This document shows positions 36,208-48,244 of a stretch of DNA of 64,000 nt, piece after piece (position 1 is the first letter of the stretch; each line of letters opens with the position of its first letter). Source of the DNA: Limonium bicolor (lineage: Eukaryota > Streptophyta > Magnoliopsida > Caryophyllales > Plumbaginaceae); assembly GCA_023374045.1 (NCBI GenBank), contig CM041783.1, positions 90,307,298 through 90,371,297 on the forward strand, written 5' to 3'. Under the pieces are notes generated by a model. That model had not been told where the DNA came from. It made no database searches and saw only the letters and a list, made by a program, of their open reading frames with translations. The translations under genes were made by a program, and so were the position numbers.

Positions 36208-36460
36208 ACAGCAGGGGGCTGTATATCCCTCGCCCATAGGGGCATTGATGTTTGACAGCAGGGGGCTGTATATCCCTCGTCCACTAGGACATTGAAATTA
36301 TGACAGCAGGGGGCTGTATATCCCTCGCCCATAGGGGCATTGATATTAAACAGTAAAGGGCTGTATATCCCTTGTCCTGAGTGGACGTAGTTAACAGTAA
36401 GGGGCTGTATATCCCCTGTCCTTAATGGACGTTCTTGGCGGTGGGGGCCATCTCTCCCAG
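36208..36460 (+). repeat. Hairpin minisatellite, unit 5
   Basis: Same series and length as in unit 1, despite the many small deletions elsewhere in this LTR. Confidence 0.88.
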
Positions 36461-37096
36461 TTGGTTTCATTCCATTCTTGAGTTGCTGGTTTTGGATCTA
36501 CTTTATCATTCCTAGTCCTTTGTGGCTATCTGGGTTTTTCTACTCCTAATGGGAATTGGTTCTAACATCAACAATGGATGCTTACTAACTATGTGGTGTG
36601 ACTACTTAAGTGGATGACTTGTTTTGGAAGTTCTTTATCTCTATCTTTGACTTGTTTTCCTTTCTCTTTAAACTTGATTGTTTTGAAGTTCTTTATCTCT
36701 ATTTTACTTTTAAGAGTTTGTTTTCATGTTACTGTTTATTTTAAAGAGTGATGTTTTATAAGTTTGTTTTTGGAGAATTGTACCAGTTCCATTCCAGGGA
36801 ACTGACCCGCCCCTTTTGGGGTGGGCTGCTTGGTTTCATCTTGCAGGTACGAATTGATTTACAGGTGGCCACGAAGAGAATGAGCGTTTGGGATGGGACT
36901 AGGTTTTATGGAGAGCGAATGCGTTTTATTATTGTTATGTTAATGTTAGGTTTTCTCGAAGTTCAGACCGTAACTTAGTTAATTGTAATTGTTGTAATTG
37001 GTGAGGTTGGTACCGGGTGTTTGGAGCCCGATGGTCTGTAGCACCGTTAGTTTATTTTCCGCTGTTGTTTTATTATTATAGGGGTGTTACAGAAAG

Positions 37097-37108
37097 TGGT
37101 ATCAGAGC
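37097..37108 (+). other. Primer-binding site, unit 5
   Basis: TGGTATCAGAGC is intact, but the next base is A instead of G (37109), which breaks one pair of the overlapping hairpin (CAGAGCATA against TACGCTCTG). Confidence 0.92.
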
Positions 37109-39118
37109 ATAGTTACGCTCTGAACCCGAGAAAACAAGCCGAGTGAAATATTTAGATTATAGGTGCACTTAAAACTGGGGAACTGGGGTAGAATTGGGAA
37201 GTGAGGACTCCAGTAAGGCACGACTCCTAACCCTTTTTGGAATTGTGAACGATTCCTTTACACACTTTTCTTTGTGAATGTCTGTTGAGTGTGATGTGTT
37301 GTTATACCGTCCCGACAATAAACTACAGAAAATATATATACATATATATATAAGTTTGGAACATCCTATATTAAGTACGATAAGATTTTGGTTGAGATAA
37401 ACCAAATATTAAGCCATTTTTCAAAAGCATGCTCATGGAGAATACATTGCAAAAAAAATGTAATCCTTTAAAAGCTAGTACACAAATTCCTAGAATTTTA
37501 AAGAATACTTTTGGTTGAAAACAGTATACAAATAGAACTTTACATAACTAAATTAGTATTGATATTATGTGAAAGTACTTCAACTCCCTTAAAGTTTGAA
37601 AATAAATCTCATGAACTACTTGGTATCAATTTATTACCTAAAGATAATGTTTAAGATAAATCTTAAGTCTAGCAAATTATTAAGCTAACAAGAACTAGTA
37701 GCGTATTAGAAAAGATCAACATCTGAACTTGTAAAACACATTAAAACTCTATGTTAACTTTAGAAAGAAAACACATAAACCTAACACCCTACGGAAGTGC
37801 CTGGTGCGACGAACTCCTAGGCTGAAAGTAGTGGGGGTGCACACCCACTTCTGGAAGTTTAGGGGCTAGACAAGCCTTGTCATCTAACTGTAAATAATCT
37901 TCTACACAGGTGATGGATTGTGTTGAACTTGAGGGGAAGTGGTGGTAAGACGTTACCATCATGAAATCTTGAGCTAGGCATACTTCATTGCTAACCACAA
38001 TGAACAAATCAAAATTTGTATCTTAAGACCCGGTATTAAAACTCATAAATGTAAACGGTTTATTGAGTTAAATCTTTGGTGAAAATACCTATATATGGAG
38101 GAAGGGGATTAAGTTTGGGTACTCCAAGATACAACATCTACCCCTGGTTGGATAAAAAAAAATCAAAATCAATAAAAGAAGTTACTTAAAGATTGAGTGA
38201 AGAGAAGAGTAATACTAAACTAAGTATCATTGATCCTTAAATACTTGAGTATTGAGCATCTTAAAAAAAAAAAAATTGAGAGTTACTTAAAGATTGAAAA
38301 TTCTCATGTTTACTGGAAGTTTAACATTATACATGTATAAAATTTTAAAAGACACACTAAGAGTGATGTTCACAAAAGCCACCATTGTCTAAGAGAGTAC
38401 TAAGATTTAATAATCAGAAGAATACTTACATAGAACAAACCTTAAGGAAAATAATTATCAAGAGTGAGTGAGTTTTCATTAGACTAGCTCATTTGACCTA
38501 AAATTTTATATGAGTCCCACCTTAAAAAAAATATAAATATAGATATATATAATGTATAAGTTTTAAGATAAAGGAATCAGATTTGGACGAACTTCCTTAG
38601 ATTCTCCCTTGGGTGAGATTATGTAAATATAATAAGTAAATTTTATAAAGTAAACACTGAATGAATCATCTAAAATACGATAATTAATTATAAAAACAAT
38701 TGAAACTTGAAAGGTCACAGAAAATATTTATCTTATAAAGTTTTAACATATGGTTGACTAATAAACCCTTGAAGATGATTTTGGAAGATTATTAAGGATT
38801 ATTAAATGATCTGAAATATTATTATAAACTACTCAAATACGTTACACCTGGTTTGTAGCTTGATAATATAATTGATATGATAAATGATCGCATATGGACA
38901 TATAATTCGTATCAGTCATTAAATGAATAGATAATAATCATACGATAAAATTTTATAACCACCAAGGAAATACAAATACAAAAATCAAGGATACAGATAT
39001 GTAACGATGAGAGATAAATCAACGGTGCAGTAAAGTTCACAACAATGCTGGTTAATAAGGTGTTGAATTCTTTGAATGTGCCATTAGTAGCGGTACGAGG
39101 GCGTACCTTAGCTCTTTT

Positions 39119-39126
39119 AAGGGGGA
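39119..39126 (+). other. Upstream PPT-like tract, unit 5
   Basis: AAGGGGGA, 348 bases before the second tract because of two single-base losses between them. Confidence 0.6.
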
Positions 39127-39466
39127 TATGCTGGCATACTCCTCCTTCGTTATCTCATCCGGATTATGCCTGTTGCATTATTAGCAAAGGGAGAACAGTA
39201 TTAGCAGAATGAGAGGTGTTTGTATGTGCTTGGTTTTTGCATTATGACTCAGTATGTGACTTTTGATTTTCATCATGTAATATCTTGGTATACCCTGATT
39301 CAGTTTGATTTTGAGTAATCTTGAGTGGAATGTTGTTATGGAAGTGGATGGAAATAAAGGATTGGTTTGGTATGGAACTTCATTGGAACTTTTATTGTCT
39401 CAGCACACCCGAAGCGGTGTGAGTGCTTATTAGTTGATTTTTAAACTTCGAGGCGAAGTTTCTTTT

Positions 39467-39474
39467 AAGGGGGA
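39467..39474 (+). other. Polypurine tract, unit 5
   Basis: AAGGGGGA two bases before the LTR 6 start at 39477. Confidence 0.85.
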
Positions 39475-40045
39475 TATGCTGAAATACCCCTAAATTAATT
39501 TAAATTAATTTAAATTAATTTAGGGGATTTCTTTTATTAAACCTTTAATAATACTATTAAGTATTAAATTATTTATGGAATTATGAATATTAAATTATTA
39601 TATGGAATTATGAATATTAAATTATTATATGGAATTATGAATAGTAAATTATTATATGGGGTTGTGAAATTTATTTAGGGGTTTTCTTCTATTTAACCCT
39701 AATTATTATACATTATTATATGGTATTATGAATTTAATAATAAGATTTATAAGTCAATAAATCTTGGGAAAATTATTAAACACTCCATATATATTATAAA
39801 GATTTTGGGAAGTGTTGGAACATTGTTTTGAAACATAAAAGTCAATATAAAATTCTAGAAACCTTAAAGCTTATTAAGCCTTGCTAGAGTTGACTTTTTG
39901 AGAATGGTCAAACCAGGCCATGAAACCTATACCAAAAAATAGGTTATGAAAAACCATGAAGATTGATAAAAAGAACGTCAAAAACGGATCATCCTAGCCA
40001 AAGTTATGCTGGTTTGAAGTTTAGAGCCAAAATTTCATAAAGTGC

Positions 40046-40200
40046 CACGTGTCAGCCTCTCGTGCGTCCCAACACTTAGCAGATTTTTACCTCCTTGTTT
40101 TTCTCCAGCAAACAACGATTTTGACCTAACTTGTGACGGCTATATCTTCTTCATCTTTCAATATTTTTCCAAGCCGTCTTCTTTATTCTCTTCTCCTTTG
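40046..40200 (+). promoter_or_regulatory. Candidate LTR promoter, unit 6
   Basis: G-box at 40046-40051; one base shorter than in unit 1 because of the AACAACGATTTT deletion between G-box and TATA-like motif. Confidence 0.42.
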
Positions 40201-41701
40201 ATTCATCTTCACAACCGTAACTCATACAAACTCTAACTCCATCTACATCAACGGGAAAATCGTTCTCAAGTTGGCACCTTTCTCAGTCGCAACCCAGATT
40301 GCCAATTCCCTTCGAATTCAGGTAAATTCGTCCAGCCATAAATCCCTCGTTTCTCAACCAAATTTTGATTTCTTTAGCTCGTTGTGTAGATCTCTAACCC
40401 GTCTACAATTCTTATGTTTATGCCCAAGCCTGAATCATAACCGTTTGGAAGTTATAGTCGCTCAAAGTTCCGGATTTTTCAGCACATAAAATCATACCGG
40501 AAACAGAGAGGTAAACTAGTAACTTTCGGGTCAATTTTCTTTCTGTATGATGCGAGTTAGGATTAGTTCTAGTTATCAATGTGTAGATCTAAGTTTCATC
40601 TTTCTAATGAGCCCAAAAACAAAGCCTAACTCGATCTGTGCTATAACTTATAGATCCTCGAAGGTTGCTTCACGAACTGGTCGGAAGTCCGAATTTTTCC
40701 AGAAACCCGATCTCGAAATCACTTCGATTCGAGCAATTCCGGTGAGCTTTCTTCAATTCCTCCGATTATGCTAACCGGTTTTACAATTCCGACCTAACCC
40801 ATGTTTCAATTGTGTCAATTACGTACTATATTAAGAGAATTTGATGGATTTGGGTTCGAATCGTACTCGGAAATTAGTAAGAACCCTAACTCTCGTATCA
40901 ACCTCGAATCTTGATGAATACTGCATTAAAATTGGGGAAATCGGTACCATTAGAACCGGAATTCGATTTCGAATCCATAGAAACAAGAATCGTTGAATTT
41001 CGTTCTGTAGATCGAGAGCTATAGGTGAATTAGTACTCGGTTTCGATTTGAATCCTCTGAAGAACTCGCGCAACACGGGCCGTCCGATCTCAGTTAATAA
41101 AGATGGACGGCCACGATTAAAACATACGAATTTAAATGTATAAGTTTTTATTGTTTCCAGGAATAAACCCTAACTTGTTTAATTAATTTAAGTGCCTTCC
41201 CGAATGTATTTTGACTTGAAATTTTAACCATAGATTCCTTATTTTATGTAGTTTATTTTGATGTAAATTATTATGGATTTGGAGTTTTTAAACATAGGTT
41301 ATGATTTTTACAAGTTACGGCTTTCTGGAATTATTTGGCTAAATTAAAAAGATATTTTATGAAACAAAAATTTTATAATATGTCTAAAATGTTATAGTTA
41401 CTGTATATTAAGTTTGGGAATTTTTGGGCAACGGGAAAAGGTTTTAAAAATTGTGTTTGTGAGTTTTTCATAAGAATAACTTATAATATATAGTTTTTAA
41501 TGTAATCAAAAATTAAAGTATAGTTGATTAATGAACTTTATAGGTTGGGGAAAATATAATAAGACTAATTAACATTTAATACAGTATGTTTATAAATATT
41601 TTGGGTATTAACTTTAAGTGAAGTAAAAATTGTTACATATATATTTATATATATTTTATGAGAGAAATAATAATATATTAAATCAAGGAATTTAACTAAA
41701 C

Positions 41702-41868
41702 ATTTATTATATATATAATATGGAAGCTAATATGTTTAACTAAAACTAAGGGAAAATACTCTATTTTATAAACCGTAAATCAGTTGTGGATATGTCTAAA
41801 AGATATTAACATAATTAAATACAATATAATTCTTAAAGAATGTTCTGGATAAATCTTGATATATGTGG
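41702..41868 (+). repeat. Optional LTR segment (present, unit 6)
   Basis: Same segment as in unit 1 with small losses at both edges and within (GATATTAACATAATT). Confidence 0.8.
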
Positions 41869-44258
41869 ATATATATATATATATAATATGTATATAAATA
41901 CAATAAAAAATAGATAAAGGAATAACATTCCTTGTGGGAAAATAATAGGGAGGATATATATATATATATACGATAAATAAATAAATAAAAGGAATAAAAT
42001 ACCTTATAGAAAATATAATATGAAGGAATTAATGAGTTAAACTAAACCTCTACATGATACTAATAAAAGAATATTATATGAGATGGTATTAATTTATGGT
42101 TATAGGTTGAGTTTTTAGTTATCTTTGAGTTTCTAAGATTTATATAAACCGTATTTAAATACACGTATATTTAGTCAATGACCACAATGTAAATCTATAA
42201 TTTGGTTAAGAAATTAATAAGTTGAAATTTAGGAATATTTGGAATTAGTTTACATAAAGTGTTACACAAATAGATCTTATTATATAATTAATAATAAAAT
42301 GAATGAAATACTTTTACATTTAAATGTTCTTATTATATAAACAATAATAAAATAAATGAGTTACTTTTACATCTAAATGTGAAGAGGATAAATAAGTCTA
42401 GATTTTTATTTCTTATATTATGTATAGTAAGAATAACTTAATATTTTAAGATAAAATCATTAAAAGGGATTATGATATAAAACTACATTAAACTATGGTT
42501 AGGAATTTAATCTAAATAATACCTTAAGTTTCTTACAACTAGTTAAGCCATATAAATACATTTAACACCAATATTCAGGATGTGAGTAAATAGTTAAGTA
42601 ATGTATTTAGTAGTTAGAATTTATAAGAAGGTTGTAAATAGGAATTTGATACGTAAAATCTTTAAACCTTTAAAGATGAAACCAGGTTACATAAGAGACT
42701 ATATTGATTACCTTTTTGACACTGGAAAAATTAAAGTGTCATTTGAATATAAGGTATGGAGATTGTTCAGAATATATTATCTTATTAAGTAATTGATAAT
42801 TTCACTTACGAACTAGAATTTAATTCTTTGATAAATTCTACTTTATGCTAAGATATAATGTCCATCCTAAATACAATAAAGGAAATTAATTTATTAAGTT
42901 GTTCCTTTGAAACCTTTTGTCTTGTAAGTAATATAAAATGTATTTAAGACATAAGTTTATTAAAATTTAGTACAAAAGATTATACATACTCTATGGAGAG
43001 AATGTGTGTAAAAATTAAATACTTGGGGAATTAAAATGTAAGTAAGGATACATAAAAAGGGTTATCTTAAAACACCTTATTATATAGGTAATAATTAAGC
43101 GAATAATATACTTTGTGGATACTAAGTAAAGAGTTGGAAGGGTTTGAGTTAATTAAAATATAGTTGTCTTAGGATGAAGAGTAGTTGAACATCTTAAGAC
43201 AAGGTAATTAAATGGTTATAATATAAGTCATTCTAAAGTAAAGATAAAGTAATTAAGTCTAGTGGTTGTCTCTAAACTAAGATCGATGAAGTTGTAATGA
43301 AATGCATCTACGACACTATAATTCCAATATACAGGTTGTAGATCTTAATTAAGTTAAGGGGAAAATTTAATCATGATGGATTATCCAGTAAATACTGATA
43401 AAATACCTAATCATTACCTTATGGAATAATAGTATAGTATTCTAGGATAAATCCATCATAGGTTACAATACGATGACTGTCCTAAAGTAAGAATAAAGGT
43501 ATTGAGCTTAAGAGTTATTATTGAGATTCTAAGATTAATTGGGTAACGTAAAATACACTTAAGATATAGAGGTCTTAATGTGGGAATTGCGGTTAAGTAT
43601 TAGTAAAGTGGATAAGAGTGGAAAAATTAGCAAGTGTTAGAAGAATACATTCCTTCATCTTACAACCTTGAGTTAACAACATTCTAAGACAAGTCTAAGG
43701 TTATTCATAGCATTTAAGTGAGGGCTTAAAAGACAATTGAGACTTTGAAATAAGAGTAAGGAGTTTATTTGAGTGTAGCATAGGCTACAAGTGTTTGATG
43801 ATAGACTACTTTTAATATTCTTCAGAGTGATGTTGATTGTTTGCGCAAGTTGATTAGAACTGCTACAACGTTACCCAGGTACGATTTCTCGTACTCAGTG
43901 TTGTGTTTTGGACTTTCTGAAATGTTTTGTACGATTTCTCGTACTACGTTATTTTTGCTGATTGTCTTGTGGAACGTTTTGGAAAACGCTAACTGACTTT
44001 AAGAGGACCTTCTAAAAAGGAAATGGTTGTGTGACTGACTCAGCTTGTGTGACTAACTGAGCCTTGGATGTGGAACTCACTTGGGTATTGGTTCTTCTAC
44101 TTGGTGTCCCGTTAGACATTGACTGCTTAGGGTTTACGCTTCTGCACTCTGTAGGACTGAGTGTTTTGGTATTGCTCTGGGTAGTTAGTGATCTAGTGGG
44201 AATTTGGAAAAGGTCAATCTTGGAAATCTTTCTTTCGACGTGCGCGCGTTCAATGGTA

Positions 44259-44508
44259 ACAGCAGGGGGCTGTATATCCCTCGCCCATAGGGGCATTGAT
44301 GTTTGACAGCAGGGGGCTGTATATCCCTCGTCCACTAGGACATTGAAATTATGACAGCAGGGGGCTGTATATCCCTCGCCCATAGGGGCATTGATAAACA
44401 GTAAAGGGCTGTATATCCCTTGTCCTGAGTGGACGTAGTTAACAGTAAGGGGCTGTATATCCCCTGTCCTTAATGGACGTTCTTGGCGGTGGGGGCCATC
44501 TCTCCCAG
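44259..44508 (+). repeat. Hairpin minisatellite, unit 6
   Basis: Three bases shorter than in unit 1: the spacer after repeat 3 reads TTGATAAACAG. No stem is affected. Confidence 0.88.
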
Positions 44509-45140
44509 TTGGTTTCATTCCATTCTTGAGTTGCTGGTTTTGGATCTACTTTATCATTCCTAGTCCTTTGTGGCTATCTGGGTTTTTCTACTCCTAATGG
44601 GAATTGGTTCTAACATCAACAATGGATGCTTACTAACTATGTGGTGTGACTACTTAAGTGGATGACTTGTTTTGGAAGTCTTTATCTCTATCTTTGACTT
44701 GTTTTCCTTTCTCTTTAAACTTGATTGTTTTGAAGTTCTTTATCTCTATTTTACTTTTAAGAGTTTGTTTTCATGTTACTGTTTATTTTAAAGAGTGTTT
44801 TATAAGTTTGTTTTTGGAGAATTGTACCAGTTCCATTCCAGGGAACTGACCCGCCCCTTTTGGGGTGGGCTGCTTGGTTTCATCTTGCAGGTACGAATTG
44901 ATTTACAGGTGGCCACGAAGAGAATGAGCGTTTGGGATGGGACTAGGTTTTATGGAGAGCGAATGCGTTTTATTATTGTTATGTTAATGTTAGGTTTTCT
45001 CGAAGTTCAGACCGTAACTTAGTTAATTGTAATTGTTGTAATTGGTGAGGTTGGTACCGGGTGTTTGGAGCCCGATGGTCTGTAGCACCTTTAGTTTATT
45101 TTCCGCTGTTGTTTTATTATTATAGGGGTGTTACAGAAAG

Positions 45141-45152
45141 TGGTATCAGAGC
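45141..45152 (+). other. Primer-binding site, unit 6
   Basis: TGGTATCAGAGC, 5 bases after the LTR end at 45135; hairpin intact. Confidence 0.93.
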
Positions 45153-47168
45153 GTAGTTACGCTCTGAACCCGAGAAAACAAGCCGAGTGAAATATTTAGA
45201 TTATAGGTGCACTTAAAACTGGGGAACTGGGGTAGAATTGGGAAGTGAGGACTCCAGTAAGGCACGACTCCTAACCCTTTTTGGAATTGTGAACGATTCC
45301 TTTACACACTTTTCTTTTGTGAATGTCTGTTGAGTGTGATGTGTTGTTATACCGTCCCAACAATAAACTATAGAAAATATATACATATATATATAAGTTT
45401 GGAACATCCTATATTAAGTACGATAAGATTTTGGTTGAGATAAACCAAATATTAAGCCATTTTTCAAAAGCATGCTCATGGAGAATACATTGCAAAAAAA
45501 ATGTAATCCTTTAAAAGCTAGTACACAAATTCCTAGAATTTTAAAGAATACTTTTGGTTGAAAACAGTATACAAATAGAACTTTACATAACTAAATTAGT
45601 ATTGATATTATGTGAAAGTACTTCAACTCCCTTAAAGTTTGAAATAAATCTCATGAACTACTTGGTATCAATTTATTACCTAAAGATAATGTTTAAGATA
45701 AATCTTAAGTCTAGCAAATTATTAAGCTAACAAGAACTAGTAGCGTATTAGAAAAGATCAACATCTGAACTTGTAAAACACATTAAAACTCTATGTTAAC
45801 TTTAGAAAGAAAACACATAAACCTAACACCCTACGAGAAGTGCCTGGTGCGACGAACTCCTAGGCTGAAAGTAGTGGGGGTGCACACCCACTTCTGGAAG
45901 TTTAGGGGCTAGACAAGCCTTGTCATCTAACTGTAAATAATCTTCTACACAGGTGATGGATTGTGTTGAACTTGAGGGGAAGTGGTGGTAAGACGTTACC
46001 ATCATGAAATCTTGAGCTAGGCATACTTCATTGCTAACCACAATGAACAAATCAAAATTTGTATCTTAAGACCCGGTATTAAAACTCATAAATGTAAACG
46101 GTTTATTGAGTTAAATCTTTGGTGAAAATACCTATATATGGAGGAAGGGGATTAAGTTTGGGTACTCCAAGATACAACATCTACCCCTGGTTGGATAAAA
46201 AAAAATCAAAATCAATAAAAGAAGTTACTTAAAGATTGAGTGAAGAGAAGAGTAATACTAAACTAAGTATCATTGATCCTTAAATACTTGAGTATTGAGC
46301 ATCTTAAAAAAAAAAAAATTGAGAGTTACTTAAAGATTGAAAATTCTCATGTTTACCTGGAAGTTTAACATTATACATGTATAAAATTTTAAAAGACACA
46401 CTAAGAGTGATGTTCACCAAAAGCCACCATTGTCTAAGAGAGTACTAAGATTTAATAATCAGAAGAATACTTACATAGAACAAACCTTAAGGAAAATAAT
46501 TATCAAGAGTGAGTGAGTTTTCATTAGACTAGCTCATTTGACCTAAAATTTTATACTGAGTCCCCACCTTAAAAAAAATATAAATATATATATATAATTA
46601 TAAGTTTTAAGATAAAGGAATCAGATTTTGGACGAACTTCCTTAGATTCTCCCTTGGGTGAGATTATGTAAATATATATAAGTAAATTTTATAAAGTAAA
46701 CACTGAATGAATCATAAAATACGATAATTAAATTATAAAAACAATTGAAATTGAAAGGTCACAGAAAATATTTATCTTATAAAGTTTTAACATATGGTTG
46801 ACTAATAAACCCTTGAAGATGATTTTGGAAGATTATTAAGGATTATTAAATGATCTGAAATATTATTATAAATTACTCAAATACGTTACACCTGGTTTGT
46901 AGCTTGATAATATAATTGATATGATAAATGATCGCATATGGACATATAATTCGTATCAGTCATTAAATGAATAGATAATAATCATACGATAAAATTTTAT
47001 AACCACCAAGGAAATACAAATACATAAAAATCAAGGGATACAGATATATGTAACGATGAGAGATAAAATCAACGGTGCAGTAAAGTTCACAACAATGCTG
47101 GTTAATAAGGTGTTGAATTCTTTGAATGTGCCATTAGTAGCGGTACGAGGGCGTACCTTAGCTCTTTT

Positions 47169-47176
47169 AAGGGGGA
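47169..47176 (+). other. Upstream PPT-like tract, unit 6
   Basis: AAGGGGGA, 349 bases before the second tract. Confidence 0.6.
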
Positions 47177-47517
47177 TATGCTGGCATACTCCTCCTTCGT
47201 TATCTCATCCGGATTATGCCTTGTTGCATTATTAGCAAAGGGAGAACAGTATTAGCAGAATGAGAGGTGTTTGTATGTGCTTGGTTTTGCATTATTGACT
47301 CAGTATGTGACTTTTGATTTTCATCATGTAATATCTTGGTATACCCTGATTCAGTTTGATTTTGAGTAATCTTGAGTGGAATGTTGTTATGGAAGTGGAT
47401 GGAAATAAAGGATTGGTTTGGTATGGAACTTCATTGGAACTTTTATTGTCTCAGCACACCCGAAGCGGTGTGAGTGCTTATTAGTTGATTTTTAAACTTC
47501 GAGGCGAAGTTTCTTTT

Positions 47518-47525
47518 AAGGGGGA
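47518..47525 (+). other. Polypurine tract, unit 6
   Basis: AAGGGGGA two bases before the LTR 7 start at 47528. Confidence 0.85.
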
Positions 47526-48090
47526 TATGCTGAAATACCCCTAAATTAATTTAAATTAATTAAATTAATTTAGGGGATTTCTTTTATTAAACCTTTAATA
47601 ATACTATTAAGTATTAAATTATTATATGGAATTATGAATATTAAATTATTATATGGAATTATGAATATTAAATTATTATATGGAATTATGAATAGTAAAT
47701 TATTATGGGGTTGTGAAATTTATTTAGGGGTTTTCTCTATTTAACCCTAATTATTATACATTATTATATGGTATTATGAATTTAATAATAAGATTTATAA
47801 GTCAATAAATCTTGGGAAAATTATTAAACACTCCATATATATAAAAGATTTTGGGAAGTGTTGGAACATTGTTTTGAAACATAAAAGTCAATATAAAATT
47901 CTAGAAACCTTAAAGCTTATTAAGCCTTGCTAGAGTTGACTTTTTGAGAATGGTCAAACCAGGCCATGAAACCTATACCAAAAATAGGTTATGAAAAACC
48001 ATGAAGATTGATAAAAAGAACGTCAAAAACGGATCATCCTAGCCAAAGTTATGCTGGTTTGAAGTTTAGAGCCAAAATTTCATAAAGTGC

Positions 48091-48244
48091 CACGTGTCAG
48101 CCTCTCGTGCGTCCCAACACTTAGCAGATTTTTACCTCCTTGTTTTTCTCCAGCAAACAACTGATTTTGACCTAACTTGTGACGGCTATATCTTCTTCAT
48201 CTTTCAATATTTTTCCAAAGTCTTCTTTATTCTCTTCTCCTTTG
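48091..48244 (+). promoter_or_regulatory. Candidate LTR promoter, unit 7
   Basis: G-box at 48091-48096; the start of the pyrimidine patch is altered (CCAAAGTCTTC), so this copy is the most changed of the eight. Confidence 0.4.

Larger units (their letters stand above)
31598..37091 (+). mobile_element. LTR 5, complete (5494 bp), short form, rich in small deletions
   Basis: The shortest complete LTR. The optional segment is missing near 33823. Between about 33600 and 35010 it has at least fifteen 1-3 base deletions relative to its neighbours and essentially no substitutions. Examples are ACATAAGTGTT near 34203, GCCTATAAACATT near 34499 and CACTGAAAAATTAAGTG near 34671. A T-to-G change at 37046 gives CACCGTTAG. 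Confidence 0.9.
37092..39476 (+). mobile_element. Internal domain 5, noncoding (2385 bp), most divergent
   Basis: Carries substitutions not seen in other copies: A at 37109, G at 37314, C at 37325, C at 38706 and C at 38829. It also has a cluster of small deletions from about 38310 to 39250. The GC-richer island has lost two bases (CTACGGAAGTGCC near 37792). Confidence 0.85.
39477..45135 (+). mobile_element. LTR 6, complete (5659 bp), long form
   Basis: Optional segment present. Several 1-3 base losses relative to LTR 2: AACAACGATTTT near 40116, TTTTATTGTTTCC near 41148, TTGATTACC near 42706, GGTTCTTCTAC near 44090, GCGCGTTCAATGG near 44247, TTGATAAACAG near 44391 and AGAGTGTTTTATAAG near 44792. 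Marker TATATGGGG. Confidence 0.9.
45136..47527 (+). mobile_element. Internal domain 6, noncoding (2392 bp)
   Basis: Differs from domain 1 by small losses near 45642, 46590-46610, 46713 and 47286; otherwise the same organisation. Confidence 0.85.

Noticed and set aside
42601..42792. 63-codon frame in unit 6 within the AT-rich block
   Set aside because: Depends on three small deletions absent from the other units, where the frame is interrupted.
44012..44518. Longest open frame in the window, 168 codons on the minus strand in unit 6
   Set aside because: It exists only in unit 6, because small deletions (GGTTCTTCTAC, GCGCGTTCAATGG, TTGATAAACAG) fuse frames that are closed in the other seven units.
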